From positions 62,001-126,000 of the forward strand of contig JAFDVO010000013.1 of NCBI GenBank assembly GCA_018268955.1: 64,000 nucleotides of DNA. Direction: 5' to 3'. Both the position numbers and the translations under genes were made by a program. Shown piece by piece: positions 1 to 9,895 of this stretch. Each line of letters opens with the position of its first letter. Within the stretch, counting starts at the first letter, position 1. Source of the stretch: Acidobacteriota bacterium (lineage in GTDB: Bacteria > Acidobacteriota > Vicinamibacteria > Vicinamibacterales > CAVVIG01). The notes beneath the pieces are model-generated. The model saw only the letters and a program-made list of their open reading frames with translations. It had not been told where the DNA came from and ran no database searches.

Positions 1-1
1 T

Positions 2-3000
2 CCGGTCGGGAGCTTCTCGATTGAGGCGCGCGACACGGGGACCGGCCAGGCGGGCAGTGTCACCGGTTCGCTGACGCAGCACCTCCAGGTGCTCGAACGC
101 GAGGTGGTGACCGCGAGCTACGGCTCGCTGCACGGCAAGGTCTTCCGCGCCGACGGCCAGACGATCGTCGTCGGGGCGCGGGTCAGCCTCGGCTCGCGGC
201 TGGTGACGACCAACGAGCTCGGCGAGTACCGGTTCGAGATCCTGCCGCTCGGGAACTATCAGATCTCCGTGAGCGACCCGGGCACGGGCGGCCAGGGCGT
301 GAAGAACGTCACCCTGGCGACCAACGCCGCTGACATCGAGCAGAACATCTCGCTGGCGGCGCAGGGCAAGCTGCTGATCACCGTGCGCGACGCCGGCGGC
401 GTGGCCGTTCCGAACGCGTTCGTGCAGGTGTCGTCGGAGCAGGATGCGCTGACGGCAGCAGCCAGCGGCACGACCGGTCCGGAGGGCACGGTGCTCATCG
501 AGCGTCTGCTCGCGGGCACCGGCTTCATCCGCGCCAGCGCCGGCGCGCTGGAAGGCACGCTGAACAGCGTCAGGATCCCGGCCGACGTGCTCACCGAGTT
601 CACGGTGAGCCTGCAGCCCACCGGCACGATCACCGGCACGGTGTACGAGCCTGGCGGGCAGACGCCGGCCACGACCGGCTACGTGCGACTGAACGGCTGG
701 TACGGCCGCACCACCCCGATCAACCCGGATGGCACCTACACCTTCCTGCTGGTCGGGCAGGGCACGCACTCGCTGACCGTCTACGACGAGCTGAACCGGG
801 CGAGGGCCATCAGCCCGGCCGGTGGCGTGACGATCGCGACCAACGGCCAGACGGTCACCGCGAACTTCGAGAAGGTTGGCCTCGGCACGGTGAAGGGGGT
901 CGTGCTGTTCAGCGACAACCGTCCGGCCCAGGACTTCGGCGTCATGTTGCGGAGCCTCAACCCGACGTTCGGCGGCTACCAGTGGGCGCCGACTGACGGT
1001 GGTGGCAACTACGAGATCACGGGCGTGCCGGTAGGCGCGTTCACCGTGTCGACGTCGGACACGGGCCAGCAGGTGATCGGTGAGGCCGAAGGCGTGGTGC
1101 CGGCGCACAACGCGAAGATCACCGCCGACATCCTGCTGCAGAACAACGCCGTGACCCTCCCGCTCGTCCTGACGGACGGCAACGGGTACAGCTTCGACGT
1201 GCAGCGCGACGGGTCGATCGCTCGCGGCGGGTCGGCGTTCGGCGGCGTGTCCGGCGACCAGACCTTCGGCGCGAATGAGCTGACGCTGGTGAGCGGTGGT
1301 GTGCCGCTCGCCTTCACGGGCAACCCGATCAGCAGCATCGAGGATGCGCAGCGTGAAGTCGTCACCCGGCAGCCGAACCTGCACGGCCTCACCGTGACCC
1401 GCAAGGTGTTCGTGCCGAACGACGGTTACTTCACACGCGAACTCGAACTGCTGACAAACCCTGGCGACCAGCCGGTGACGGTGGACGTGCAGATCGCGAA
1501 CGCCGTGCGGCCTGCTGGCAACGGCAGCACCGTCAGCGGCGCGGCAACCGTGGTCGCGACGTCGAGTGGCGACCAGGTGTTCCAACAGGCCGACCGGTGG
1601 GTGATCGTCGGGCAGTCGAGCCATGTCCCGGAAACCGGCGCGGGCCGTCCGGCCCGGGCGTTCGTCACGCAGGGTGGCGGGGCGCTCCAGCAGGTCGGAA
1701 CCACGCAGGTCGACGGCCTCGACCCGACGATTGTCCGGTACGCCTGGCAGAGCATCGTCGTCCCGCCCGGCCAGACGGTCGGGCTGATGCACTTCATCGT
1801 GCAGCAGACCTCCGATGCGGCGGCGCAGGCGGCCGCCGAGCGGCTGGTGCAGTTGCCGCGCGAAGCGCTCGTCGGTCTCAGCCCGGAGGAACTCGGGCTG
1901 ATCCGCAACTTCGTCGTGCCGGCGGACGGGTCCAGCTCCGTCCCGGCCCTGCCGCTGATGCGCGGCACGATCACGGGCCGCGTGCTCGAGAGCGACGCGA
2001 CGACCGTTGTGCCACAGGCGAAGGTCAGTGTGGTCAGTTCGAGCGTGCTCTACCGTCGCCGGTTCACGGTAACGGCGGGGAATGACGGACGCTTCACGAT
2101 CGCGACGCAGGACACGGGCGCCAAGCGGTTCATCCCGCAGGTGCCGTTCACGCTGTCGGCAACCTATCCGGACGCGACCACCGTCGTCGCGCCGGATACG
2201 GCGGGCGACTTCCTCGTGGCGAACACGACGGCCACGCAGGACGTGACCTTCAGCAACACCGGCCAGGTGAGTGGCGCCATCCTGCGCCCAGGCAACGTGC
2301 GCGCCCCTGGCGGGAGCGTCACGATCTCCGGTCGCGGCGCGAGCTACGCCGTGGCGCCCGATGCGAGCTACCGGATCGGCGGGCTGCTGCCTGGCACCTA
2401 CACCGTCACGGGCACCATTCCGTCCGCGCAGGGTTCCCCGGTGGCGGCCGTCGGCACGGTAACCGTCAGCGCCGGCACCAACTCGCCGCTGGACCTGATC
2501 GCACCGCAGACGCTCGCGGTGACTGGCACCGTGCTGCGTGCGTCGAACGCGCCGGCCATCGGTGCGAAGGTAAAGCTCACGGCAACGGGCTTCAGCCGTG
2601 AAACGAGCACGAGCACGGGCGGGGCGTTCGCGCTGAGCGACGTGCCTCCTGGCACCTACAGGCTCGAGGCGATCGAGCCGCTGACGCAGATCGCTTCGGC
2701 CACCTCCGTCACGGTGGCTTCGGTGCCGGTCGACACGACGCTGACGCTGATTCCGGTCGGCTCGGTGTCCGGCACGATCACCTTGAACAACACGGGCGCA
2801 GGTGGACGGACGGTGAAGCTGCGCTACGTGCTCGCATCGGGTGCGGTCGGGTCCGACTCGACGACCACCGCCGGCAATGGCGGCTACCGCTTCGAGAACG
2901 TGCCGGCCTCGTCGTTCGTCGTCGAGGTCGACGATCAGGTCAACCACCTCTACGGGAAGGGCACCGGTCAGCTCGCGACCGACGGACAGGACGTGAAGGT

Positions 3001-6000
3001 GAACTTCGCGCTGACCGTCAACACCGTGTCGCTGCCGATCACGCTCTACGACGCGAACGGCTATCCGTACGACCTGGATGACACCGGCGCGATCATCAAC
3101 GGCAAGGACGGCGTGTTCTACGGCAGCGGCAATGGTGCCGGCATCCTGCAGCTCAACACCGGTTCCGTGATCGACACGTTCCACGCTGATTCAGTGGCGG
3201 TGCAGGAAATGGGCGGTCGCCAGATCCGGCTGTCCAGGGCGTTCAACGGCCTCCAGATCACGCGCAAGATCTACGTGCCGGACCGTGGATACTTCGCGCG
3301 GTTCGTGGATACGTTCACGAACCCGACGAACCAGCCGATCACCATCGGGGCAAACCTCGTCAACGTGATGGGGAACTACAACACGGGGGCCGGGCAGCTC
3401 ATCACCTCGTCCAGTGGCGACCGCACGTTGACGGCGTCAGCGGATGATGCGACGCGCGACCTGTGGGCGACCTTCGACGACACGCGCGACGTCGATCCGT
3501 TCCTCGACAGCTACGGCATGACAGCCGTCGGCATGGTCTGGGGCGGCGCAGGCGCGGCCCTGAAGCCCGGCGTGCTCGACTACCGCAACCTCAGCTACAT
3601 CAGCGGCCTCGAGGAGCACTTCGACGACCTCGTGGTCCAGCCGGGCCAGACCGTCTCGCTGCTGCACTTCGTCGTGCAGCAGGCGAGCCGCGCGGCGGCG
3701 AAGGCGTCGATGGAGCGGCTGGCCCAGCTGCCCCCGGAGGCGCTCGAAGGGTTGACCGTCGACGAACGTGCGGCGATCGGGAACTTCGTGGTTCCCGTTG
3801 ACGGCCAGTCGGCGGTCCCGGCGCTGCCTGGGTTGACCGGCGCCGTGAACGGCATCGTTCAGTGGGCCGACGGCACGCAGCCGTTCGCCGGGATCCCCGT
3901 GACCTTCAAGAGCGCGCACCCGCTGTTCGCGCGCTCCTATCAGGTGAACACGTCGTCGAACGGTGGGTTCTCGTTTACCGGCTCGTTTGCGACGGCGTCG
4001 GCGCCGCTGGCCCTGCCACTGGCCGACTTCACGCTGACGGCACAGGTGCCGGGGACGACGCTCACCACGTCGGCACCGGGGACCTTCCCAGTTGGCCAGA
4101 CCACGTCGACGACGAACATCGTGATCGCGTCGGCCGGGTCGGTGCGGGGCACGCTGCGGCGGAGCGACGGGTCGGCTGTGGCCAACGTGAACGTCTACGA
4201 CGACTACAACCGGTCGGTGAAGACCAACGGCGACGGGCAGTTCACGTTCGTCGGCTTCGCGGCAGGCTCGCACTCGTTCTATGCGGACCTGCCGGTTCCG
4301 TCCGGCCAGTACGGCAACTCGACGCTGACGGCCTCTGGCACCGCACAGGTGCTCGCGGGCCAGCGCGTCGACATCGTGCTCTCGTTCGCGCCCACCGGGG
4401 TGCTCAGCGGAGTCGTGACGACAGCGGGGTCGACGCCGATTGCCAGTGTGCAGATCCGCGCCGAGGGCCCAACATGGGGCTCCTGGCCGTACACCCGCTG
4501 GACCTACTCGAACGGGCAGGGTCAGTACCGACTCGACGACCTGGTTCCGGGCAGCTACAACGTGTATGCCTACGATCCGCGCACGGGCACGGATACGCTG
4601 GTCGCCGCCACGACCGTCTCGGCGAACCAGGTGAACCCGCTGAACGTCGCGCTGGCCGCGGTCGGCTCAGTGACGGTCACGGTGGTCTACCCGTCAACCG
4701 GGCTGCCGGCCGCCAACAGCGGCGTGCAGTTCCAGCTCGGACCGAATTGGTGGAGCTCGCCGTTCGTCTACACAAACAGCTCCGGCCAGGCCACGCTGAC
4801 CAATGTGCCTGGTGGAGCCGTGCGCGTGCGGGCGTTCCATCCGCTCAACAGCGACCTGCAGGGATTTGCCGACGGGACGCTGACGAACGAAGGACAGAAC
4901 CTGCCGCTGACCGTCACGTTGCCGGCTGTCGGCCAGGTGCGCGGCGTGTTCACCTCGGCCAAGGGACAGATCCTCGCGAATCAGTGGCTGCAGGTCCGGC
5001 GAGCCGAGGACGACGGGTTCATCAAGGAAGTCACGACCGATCAGTTCGGGAAGTTCCTGTTCACCGGTGTCCCGACCGGCATCCCGGTGCGCCTCTATGC
5101 GTGGTCGACGCGCAACTACGGCATCGTGAAGTACGGCACGACCTTCACGCTGCAGTCGGAGGGCGATGCGCACGAGGAGAACATCTCGCGGCCAGCTGTC
5201 GCGAATGTCCACGTGGTCGCCACCCGCGCGAACGGCCAGGCGTGGCCGATGCTGTCGGTGCAGGTGAAGGACACGGCGCGGCCCTACTTCCGGGGCGTGG
5301 CGACGACCGGCAACGACGGCGGAGCCCTCATCTGGGACATCGCCGAAGGGCCGTTCACCGTCAAGCTGCTCGATGCGAACACGGGAGTGCCGCTGTGGAC
5401 CGCCGACGGCGTGGTGCTGCCGACCGACGACGAGGGGCAGGTTGAACTGCCGGTGACCGTGACGCGGAACACCGGCACGATCACCGGGCGCGTCGTTGCC
5501 AGTGACGGCACCACGGCGATCGGTAACGTCACGGTGCGACTGCTGGACCGGGACTCGTCGACCCAGATCACGTCAGTGGTGACCGGTGCCGACGGTGTCT
5601 TCTCGTTCCCGAACCGGGTCTTCGGGGCTGCCGGCTTCCTGCTCGACGCGCAGGGCCCGTACGGGTCGGTCGGTCAGGCGACCGGGACGATCGACGCCGA
5701 GCAGGCGACCGTGCAGAAGGATGTGGTGCTGCCGGTGACTCTGGGCAGCGTCACTGGGACCGTGACCGCAGCCGGCGCGTTGCCGGTCGGCAACGTGGCC
5801 CTGACGCTGCACCGCGATGCCGACTACTTCGAGACGGTCTACACGGCGGCCGACGGCACGTATCGCATCGACAACGTGCTCACCGGCCCGGCGGGTCTCG
5901 GGCTCATCGCGGAGTACCCGGGCGTGTCGGCAGAAAAGCCGGTGCAGTTCACGGCGCAGGGGCAGGTCCTCGAGGTGAACTTCACGTTCGACCTGGTGCA

Positions 6001-7777
6001 GACCAACCTGACAGTCCAGGTGTTGGCGGGCGACGGACAGACGCCGGTCGAGAGCGCCGACGTGGCGATCCTGACCGACGGGGGCAGCCAACTCGGATAC
6101 CAGACCGCCAATGCCAGCGGTCAGGTCGTGTTCGGTGGGCTGTGGGTGCCGCCAGGCGGGTTCCAGGTGGCGGCGAGTTACAGCTACAACTCGAACGACG
6201 CCTCGGCCACGGTGCCCGTGCCGGTGCCGCAGCCATCCGCGACGGTCGTCCTGCAACTGCCGATGTCCGTGGTTCGCGGTCGCGTGACAGCGGCAGACGG
6301 CTCCGCTGTGTCGCGGCCAACGGTGTTCACGGAAGGAGCCGACGGCGTCACGCGCCAGGCGCGGCGGACGAAGGCGACGGGCGACTACGTGGTGTTCGGC
6401 ACGGTGCCAGGGGAGTTCACCATCACCGCGCAGGATCGCAATGGCGTCATCGTGACGGTCCAGGACACGATGCAGTCCGAGAACATCGCGGTGGTGCGTG
6501 ATCTGTCGCTCCCGGCGACCAGCACGGTGACCGGCCGTGTGTTCGGGCCGGACGGTCAGGTCCGTCCGTTCACCAGCGTCAGCCTCATCGGCAGCGGCCT
6601 TGCCTACGACCGATGGGAGGACACGGACGAGAACGGCGTGTTCACCTTCGCTGACGTGCCGGTCGGGGCGGTCTCGCTCTTCGCGTCGCTGTGGGAGGAC
6701 AGCCAGACCTACTACCTCTCCGCGAACGGCACGCTGACCGCGACGTCGACGCTGTCGCTCGATCTGCACACGCCTGACTCGACAGCACTGACGGGGCATG
6801 TGGTCGACGCGCAGGGCGTGGCCCAGCCGTTCGCTGACGTGCAGATCTACGCCTACACCGGCGCTGGTCCGCTCGGCTACTTCGACGAGTACGTGCAGGC
6901 TGGCCCCGAGGGTGAGTTCTCGATGTCCCGCGTGCCACAGGGCAGGGTGAAGATCGTGGCGACCTCACCGTCGGGTGACGACGTCGGCGTGCTGCATGTC
7001 ACGGCGAGTGCAGCCACGACCGATGTCGAGGTGCGGTACGGCACGGGGGTGTCGACGGACTACTCCCTCTTCGGCAGCAATGGACTCGTCGTCGCCCTCA
7101 CCGATGTGGCATCGATGAATGGTGGCGGGACCAGCACGACGTGGGGACCGCTCTCGTATACCTACGAGGGGTACCTGGTCGGCGACTACATCTGCTGCGA
7201 CTACTACCCCGCCCTCGACAACAACGGACGGCAGCTGACGTTCGGGCCGATTGAAGAAGGTTCGGGCCTCTTCATCACGCGCAAGGTGCTCATGCCCGAG
7301 GATGGACGGTTCGTCCGCTATCTCGAGATCGTCGAGAACACGACCGGCATCCCGCGCCAGGTGACGGTCGACGTTGACGCGAACAGCCAGGCTCCGGCCT
7401 CCAGCGCCAAGTGGCTGGTGACGCCCGACAACAGTGGGCGCCGGTACGTCGTCTCCGACGATACGTGGAACGGTGCGACGCCGCGGTACGCAGCCGTCGG
7501 CCACGTCATGGCCGGGGCGGGCACCGTGGCCGCGTCCCCGCGCATCAATGGGAGCTTCGAAAGCGGGAACAGCAACTACTTCCAGTTCGGCTGGCAGACG
7601 ACTGTTCCCGCCAACAGCCGCGTGGCGTTCCTGCACTACATCGTGCTGCGTGACGCGGATCAGGGCGCAGCGGCGGTGTCACAGTCCGAGTCGCTGGTGA
7701 ACCTCAGCGATCCGGAGGCGCTCGCTGGGCTCACGGCAGAAGAGAAGGCGTTGATCAGGAACTTCAACCTGCCGTGA
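2..7777 (+). CDS. Giant secreted protein with carboxypeptidase-regulatory-like repeats (5' partial)
   Basis: The frame is open from the first bases, so the gene begins upstream and at least 2590 residues are encoded here. Most of it is tandem beta-sandwich units of the carboxypeptidase regulatory-like (CarboxypepD_reg/SpaA-like) type, seen as recurring 'G-x-(I/V)-T-G-x-V' starts and 'T-x-x-(D/N)-G-x-(Y/F)-x-(F/I)-x-x-(V/L)-P-x-G' turns. Three copies of a different module of about 250 residues interrupt them, at about 1150-1950, 3025-3830 and 7030-7777. Each contains a 'TRK(V/I)-x-(V/M)P' motif and ends in a helical stretch with an 'E-x-x-x-I-x-NF' core. Few cysteines are present. Such proteins are usually exported adhesins or matrix proteins; that role is inferred. 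The two exported thioredoxin-like genes follow closely. Confidence 0.85.
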   Translation, partial: PVGSFSIEARDTGTGQAGSVTGSLTQHLQVLEREVVTASYGSLHGKVFRADGQTIVVGARVSLGSRLVTTNELGEYRFEILPLGNYQISVSDPGTGGQGVKNVTLATNAADIEQNISLAAQGKLLITVRDAGGVAVPNAFVQVSSEQDALTAAASGTTGPEGTVLIERLLAGTGFIRASAGALEGTLNSVRIPADVLTEFTVSLQPTGTITGTVYEPGGQTPATTGYVRLNGWYGRTTPINPDGTYTFLLVGQGTHSLTVYDELNRARAISPAGGVTIATNGQTVTANFEKVGLGTVKGVVLFSDNRPAQDFGVMLRSLNPTFGGYQWAPTDGGGNYEITGVPVGAFTVSTSDTGQQVIGEAEGVVPAHNAKITADILLQNNAVTLPLVLTDGNGYSFDVQRDGSIARGGSAFGGVSGDQTFGANELTLVSGGVPLAFTGNPISSIEDAQREVVTRQPNLHGLTVTRKVFVPNDGYFTRELELLTNPGDQPVTVDVQIANAVRPAGNGSTVSGAATVVATSSGDQVFQQADRWVIVGQSSHVPETGAGRPARAFVTQGGGALQQVGTTQVDGLDPTIVRYAWQSIVVPPGQTVGLMHFIVQQTSDAAAQAAAERLVQLPREALVGLSPEELGLIRNFVVPADGSSSVPALPLMRGTITGRVLESDATTVVPQAKVSVVSSSVLYRRRFTVTAGNDGRFTIATQDTGAKRFIPQVPFTLSATYPDATTVVAPDTAGDFLVANTTATQDVTFSNTGQVSGAILRPGNVRAPGGSVTISGRGASYAVAPDASYRIGGLLPGTYTVTGTIPSAQGSPVAAVGTVTVSAGTNSPLDLIAPQTLAVTGTVLRASNAPAIGAKVKLTATGFSRETSTSTGGAFALSDVPPGTYRLEAIEPLTQIASATSVTVASVPVDTTLTLIPVGSVSGTITLNNTGAGGRTVKLRYVLASGAVGSDSTTTAGNGGYRFENVPASSFVVEVDDQVNHLYGKGTGQLATDGQDVKVNFALTVNTVSLPITLYDANGYPYDLDDTGAIINGKDGVFYGSGNGAGILQLNTGSVIDTFHADSVAVQEMGGRQIRLSRAFNGLQITRKIYVPDRGYFARFVDTFTNPTNQPITIGANLVNVMGNYNTGAGQLITSSSGDRTLTASADDATRDLWATFDDTRDVDPFLDSYGMTAVGMVWGGAGAALKPGVLDYRNLSYISGLEEHFDDLVVQPGQTVSLLHFVVQQASRAAAKASMERLAQLPPEALEGLTVDERAAIGNFVVPVDGQSAVPALPGLTGAVNGIVQWADGTQPFAGIPVTFKSAHPLFARSYQVNTSSNGGFSFTGSFATASAPLALPLADFTLTAQVPGTTLTTSAPGTFPVGQTTSTTNIVIASAGSVRGTLRRSDGSAVANVNVYDDYNRSVKTNGDGQFTFVGFAAGSHSFYADLPVPSGQYGNSTLTASGTAQVLAGQRVDIVLSFAPTGVLSGVVTTAGSTPIASVQIRAEGPTWGSWPYTRWTYSNGQGQYRLDDLVPGSYNVYAYDPRTGTDTLVAATTVSANQVNPLNVALAAVGSVTVTVVYPSTGLPAANSGVQFQLGPNWWSSPFVYTNSSGQATLTNVPGGAVRVRAFHPLNSDLQGFADGTLTNEGQNLPLTVTLPAVGQVRGVFTSAKGQILANQWLQVRRAEDDGFIKEVTTDQFGKFLFTGVPTGIPVRLYAWSTRNYGIVKYGTTFTLQSEGDAHEENISRPAVANVHVVATRANGQAWPMLSVQVKDTARPYFRGVATTGNDGGALIWDIAEGPFTVKLLDANTGVPLWTADGVVLPTDDEGQVELPVTVTRNTGTITGRVVASDGTTAIGNVTVRLLDRDSSTQITSVVTGADGVFSFPNRVFGAAGFLLDAQGPYGSVGQATGTIDAEQATVQKDVVLPVTLGSVTGTVTAAGALPVGNVALTLHRDADYFETVYTAADGTYRIDNVLTGPAGLGLIAEYPGVSAEKPVQFTAQGQVLEVNFTFDLVQTNLTVQVLAGDGQTPVESADVAILTDGGSQLGYQTANASGQVVFGGLWVPPGGFQVAASYSYNSNDASATVPVPVPQPSATVVLQLPMSVVRGRVTAADGSAVSRPTVFTEGADGVTRQARRTKATGDYVVFGTVPGEFTITAQDRNGVIVTVQDTMQSENIAVVRDLSLPATSTVTGRVFGPDGQVRPFTSVSLIGSGLAYDRWEDTDENGVFTFADVPVGAVSLFASLWEDSQTYYLSANGTLTATSTLSLDLHTPDSTALTGHVVDAQGVAQPFADVQIYAYTGAGPLGYFDEYVQAGPEGEFSMSRVPQGRVKIVATSPSGDDVGVLHVTASAATTDVEVRYGTGVSTDYSLFGSNGLVVALTDVASMNGGGTSTTWGPLSYTYEGYLVGDYICCDYYPALDNNGRQLTFGPIEEGSGLFITRKVLMPEDGRFVRYLEIVENTTGIPRQVTVDVDANSQAPASSAKWLVTPDNSGRRYVVSDDTWNGATPRYAAVGHVMAGAGTVAASPRINGSFESGNSNYFQFGWQTTVPANSRVAFLHYIVLRDADQGAAAVSQSESLVNLSDPEALAGLTAEEKALIRNFNLP

Positions 7778-7799
7778 CGTGGCGGGAAGGATGAGGAGC

Positions 7800-8297
7800 A
7801 TGAATCGGATGCGAATGCTGATGGCAATGGCGATGGCGGCCGTCCTGAGCGCGGCCCTGCCGGCCGACGCCCAGGAACGCGCTCTGCCGGCCTTCGAGGT
7901 GCAGGCGCCGAGCGGGCAGGCGGTGGCGAGCAGCGCGCTCGCCCCGCAGGAGAAGTGGCTGCTGATCTACGTCAGCTCTGGCTGCCGCGCGTGTGAAACC
8001 CTGGTGCGGGCGCTGCCCAAGTGGCAGAGCGCCGCGCTGCTCGGGCGGACGGTGCTGGTGGTCGGCGGCGCGCCCGAGGCCGCGGCCGCATGGGTGCAGC
8101 GGCTGGTCACGCCGGAACTCCCGACGATGCTGTGGTACGGAGACGCATCGCGCGAGGCGGAGCAGGCGCTCGCACTCTCGGGCGCGCCGGTGCTGATTGG
8201 CGTCCAGAAGGGAGAGGTCGAATGGCAATTGAGCGGCGTGCTCAACTCGCCGGCGGCACTCGAGTCGGTGATTCGCAGCTGGGTGGAGCGGCCGTGA
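7800..8297 (+). CDS. Exported thioredoxin-like protein with CRAC motif
   Basis: This 165-residue protein begins with a signal peptide: a charged Met/Arg start, a hydrophobic core, and 'ADAQ' near residue 25. It has one thioredoxin-fold domain. The segment 'WLLIYVSSGCRACETL' places a CxxC pair at Cys62 and Cys65, so a periplasmic dithiol-disulfide role is plausible. The start is uncertain: in-frame GTG 7779 and ATG 7791 lie upstream, but ATG 7800 has a purine-rich GGGAAGG about 9 bases before it. The gene begins about 20 bases after the giant repeat protein and overlaps the next gene by GTGA, so the three are probably cotranscribed. The substrate is unknown. Confidence 0.7.
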   Translation: MNRMRMLMAMAMAAVLSAALPADAQERALPAFEVQAPSGQAVASSALAPQEKWLLIYVSSGCRACETLVRALPKWQSAALLGRTVLVVGGAPEAAAAWVQRLVTPELPTMLWYGDASREAEQALALSGAPVLIGVQKGEVEWQLSGVLNSPAALESVIRSWVERP

Positions 8298-8887
8298 CGC
8301 GCCACGGGATTCTCGCGGTCATGACGGTGAGTCTGGTCGCGATCGTCGTCCCGGCCGTGCGTGCGCAGTCGGTCTCCCCGGCGGCCTCGAACCAGCAGGC
8401 GAAGACGGACGAGGCACGGATGCGGGTCGCGTTCTACGCGGACCTGGCGGATGAAGGCGCGGCACGGCAGGCGGTCGTGCTCCGAGCGTTCGCCGACCGG
8501 CACAAGGACCAGATCCTCGTCGAGGTCCACCATCGGTTGCCGGCCGCCGTCGAACCACAGTCGCGCCTGGCCGACCTGGCGGTCGCCGCGGCGGCCCAGC
8601 AGGCGCGCGCGTGGGACATGGCGCAGATCATCCTTGCCAACGCCGATCGCCAGACGATGGCTGACTTTAGCGGGATGGCAAAGCAGCTCGAGCTCGACGT
8701 GCCGCGGTTCCAGGCGGCGCTGGTCAGCGGCGACGTGGCTGCGGCGGTTGTCGCTGACGCGGGAGGCAGTGCGAGCGCGGCACTGCCCGCCGGGGCGGTC
8801 GTCGTGATGGGCGATCGGGTGATGGCGTCGCCGACGCTGGCGACGCTCGAAGCCGCGTTCACGGCGCTCACGAGCGCGGCGAAGTAG
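8294..8887 (+). CDS. Exported DsbA-fold protein lacking cysteines
   Basis: This 197-residue protein has a signal peptide ending near 'VRAQS'. The GTG start at 8294 overlaps the stop of the preceding thioredoxin-like gene, which implies translational coupling. The body follows the DsbA-like thioredoxin pattern: a strand-helix start, a helical insert resembling 'A-x-x-W-D-M-x-x-I-I-(F/L)-A-N', then a 'L-x-L-D-x-x-R-F-x-A-A-L-x-S-G' helix typical of the NhaA/DsbA-like family. There is no cysteine anywhere, so it cannot be a thiol oxidoreductase. It may be a binding or chaperone-like derivative partnering the CRAC protein. The 3' end overlaps the convergent response regulator by 20 bases. Confidence 0.65.
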   Translation: MTRHGILAVMTVSLVAIVVPAVRAQSVSPAASNQQAKTDEARMRVAFYADLADEGAARQAVVLRAFADRHKDQILVEVHHRLPAAVEPQSRLADLAVAAAAQQARAWDMAQIILANADRQTMADFSGMAKQLELDVPRFQAALVSGDVAAAVVADAGGSASAALPAGAVVVMGDRVMASPTLATLEAAFTALTSAAK

Positions 8888-9593
8888 GGGCCTCGACGTC
8901 GGGCGCGGTTTCGAGCAGGCGGTATCCGAACTGCTTGACGGTGAGCAGGGCGCTCTCGAGGAGCGGCAGCTTCTCTCGGAGTCGACGCACGTGGACGTCC
9001 ACGGTGCGCGTGCCGCCCGTGTACTTGTAGCCCCACACGTCGGTCAGCAGCACGTCGCGTGACAGCACGCGTCCGCGGTTGCGGAGGAGGTACTGCAGCA
9101 GCAGGAACTCCTTCGCGGTCAGCACCACCGGATTCCCGGCGTCGGTCACGGTGTGCTGTGCGGTGTCGAGCGCGATCGGCCCGTAGACCAGCGTTGGATC
9201 AAGGGCTGGCGTTCGGGCGGTCCGCCTGAGGAGCGCACGGACCCGTGCCACCAGTTCATGGGGGCTGAACGGCTTGGGCAGATAGTCGTCTGCGCCCAGG
9301 TCCAGGCCTGCAATCCGGTCCGACTCCTCCGCACGTGCGGTCACCATGATGATGGGGATCGCCGCGGTCTTCTCGTCGGCCCTGACGCTCCGGCAGATAT
9401 CCAGCCCGCTCACCTGCGGCAGCATCAGGTCCAGTACCAGAAGATCTGGCGGGTTCGCCTGCACCAGCGTCAGCGCGTCGCGCCCCGCCGCACGCACCTC
9501 CACCTCGTACCCCGCCTTCTGCAGGTACCGCCGCATCAGATCCGCGATGTCCGGATCGTCTTCCACAACGAGCACACGACTCACGGGTTTCAT
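8868..9593 (-). CDS. OmpR/PhoB-family response regulator
   Basis: This 241-residue two-domain regulator has an N-terminal receiver with the acidic pair Glu11-Asp12-Asp13, phosphoacceptor Asp55 ('LLVLDLMLP'), Thr85 and Lys107 ('PKPF'), so phosphotransfer chemistry is intact. The C-terminal half is a winged-helix DNA-binding domain of the OmpR class ('LTAKEFLLLQYLL', 'VDVHVRRLREKL', 'GYRL'). No histidine kinase lies next to it, so its partner is encoded elsewhere. It is convergent with the DsbA-like gene and overlaps its end by 20 bases. Upstream lies a repeat-rich gap rather than a clear promoter. PhoB- or PhoP-type target specificity cannot be told from sequence. Confidence 0.92.
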   Translation of the reverse strand: MKPVSRVLVVEDDPDIADLMRRYLQKAGYEVEVRAAGRDALTLVQANPPDLLVLDLMLPQVSGLDICRSVRADEKTAAIPIIMVTARAEESDRIAGLDLGADDYLPKPFSPHELVARVRALLRRTARTPALDPTLVYGPIALDTAQHTVTDAGNPVVLTAKEFLLLQYLLRNRGRVLSRDVLLTDVWGYKYTGGTRTVDVHVRRLREKLPLLESALLTVKQFGYRLLETAPDVEAPTSPRS

Positions 9594-9616
9594 CCTAACG
9601 GAAGTCAGAACCCACG

Positions 9617-9651
9617 ATTCAGCACTCAGAATTCAGACGTCAGAATTCAGG
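9617..9651. repeat. 7-bp tandem array (NNTCAGN units)
   Basis: Five consecutive 7-bp units: ATTCAGC, ACTCAGA, ATTCAGA, CGTCAGA, ATTCAGG. The complementary word (TTCTGA-type) forms another array at 9761-9830, so the two can pair around the element between them. No coding gene lies in the 9594-9953 gap. Confidence 0.8.
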
Positions 9652-9654
9652 AGC

Positions 9655-9758
9655 AAGAGCGCCACCGCGGCGTGCGCGGAGCCGCGGAGATCCCTTGCGA
9701 AACACCCCTCTCCGTGGCCTCAGCGGCATCCGCGGCGGAGGATTTCGCAACCAGCTCT
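9655..9758 (+). repeat. Dispersed inverted-repeat element, copy A
   Basis: About 104 bases that match the reverse complement of 12264-12363 over most of their length. Shared words include AGAGCGCCACCGCGG near the start and CTCTCCGTGGCCTCAGCG in the second half. It is built from roughly 9-bp words that switch strand in the middle, and the ends 'AGAGC' and 'GCTCT' are complementary. It is not coding. The two copies are in opposite orientation, 2.5 kb apart. Confidence 0.75.
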
Positions 9759-9760
9759 GC

Positions 9761-9830
9761 GTCCCGAATCCCGAGTCCCACGTTCCGCTTCCAAGTTCTC
9801 AGTTCTGAATCCCGAGTTCTGACTTCGGAA
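9761..9830. repeat. 7-bp tandem array (TTCTGAN / TCCCGAN units)
   Basis: Ten consecutive 7-bp units with drift, among them GTCCCGA, ATCCCGA, TTCTCAG, TTCTGAA, TTCTGAC and TTCGGAA. The words are complementary to those of the array at 9617-9651, so the gap upstream of the glycine-zipper gene reads as a nested, degenerate hairpin. Confidence 0.75.
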
Positions 9831-9895
9831 CGATCCGTGTCCGCTAATCGGTACACCTCGGCCACAGGATTGTGCAATTTCCTCAGGAATTCGTG

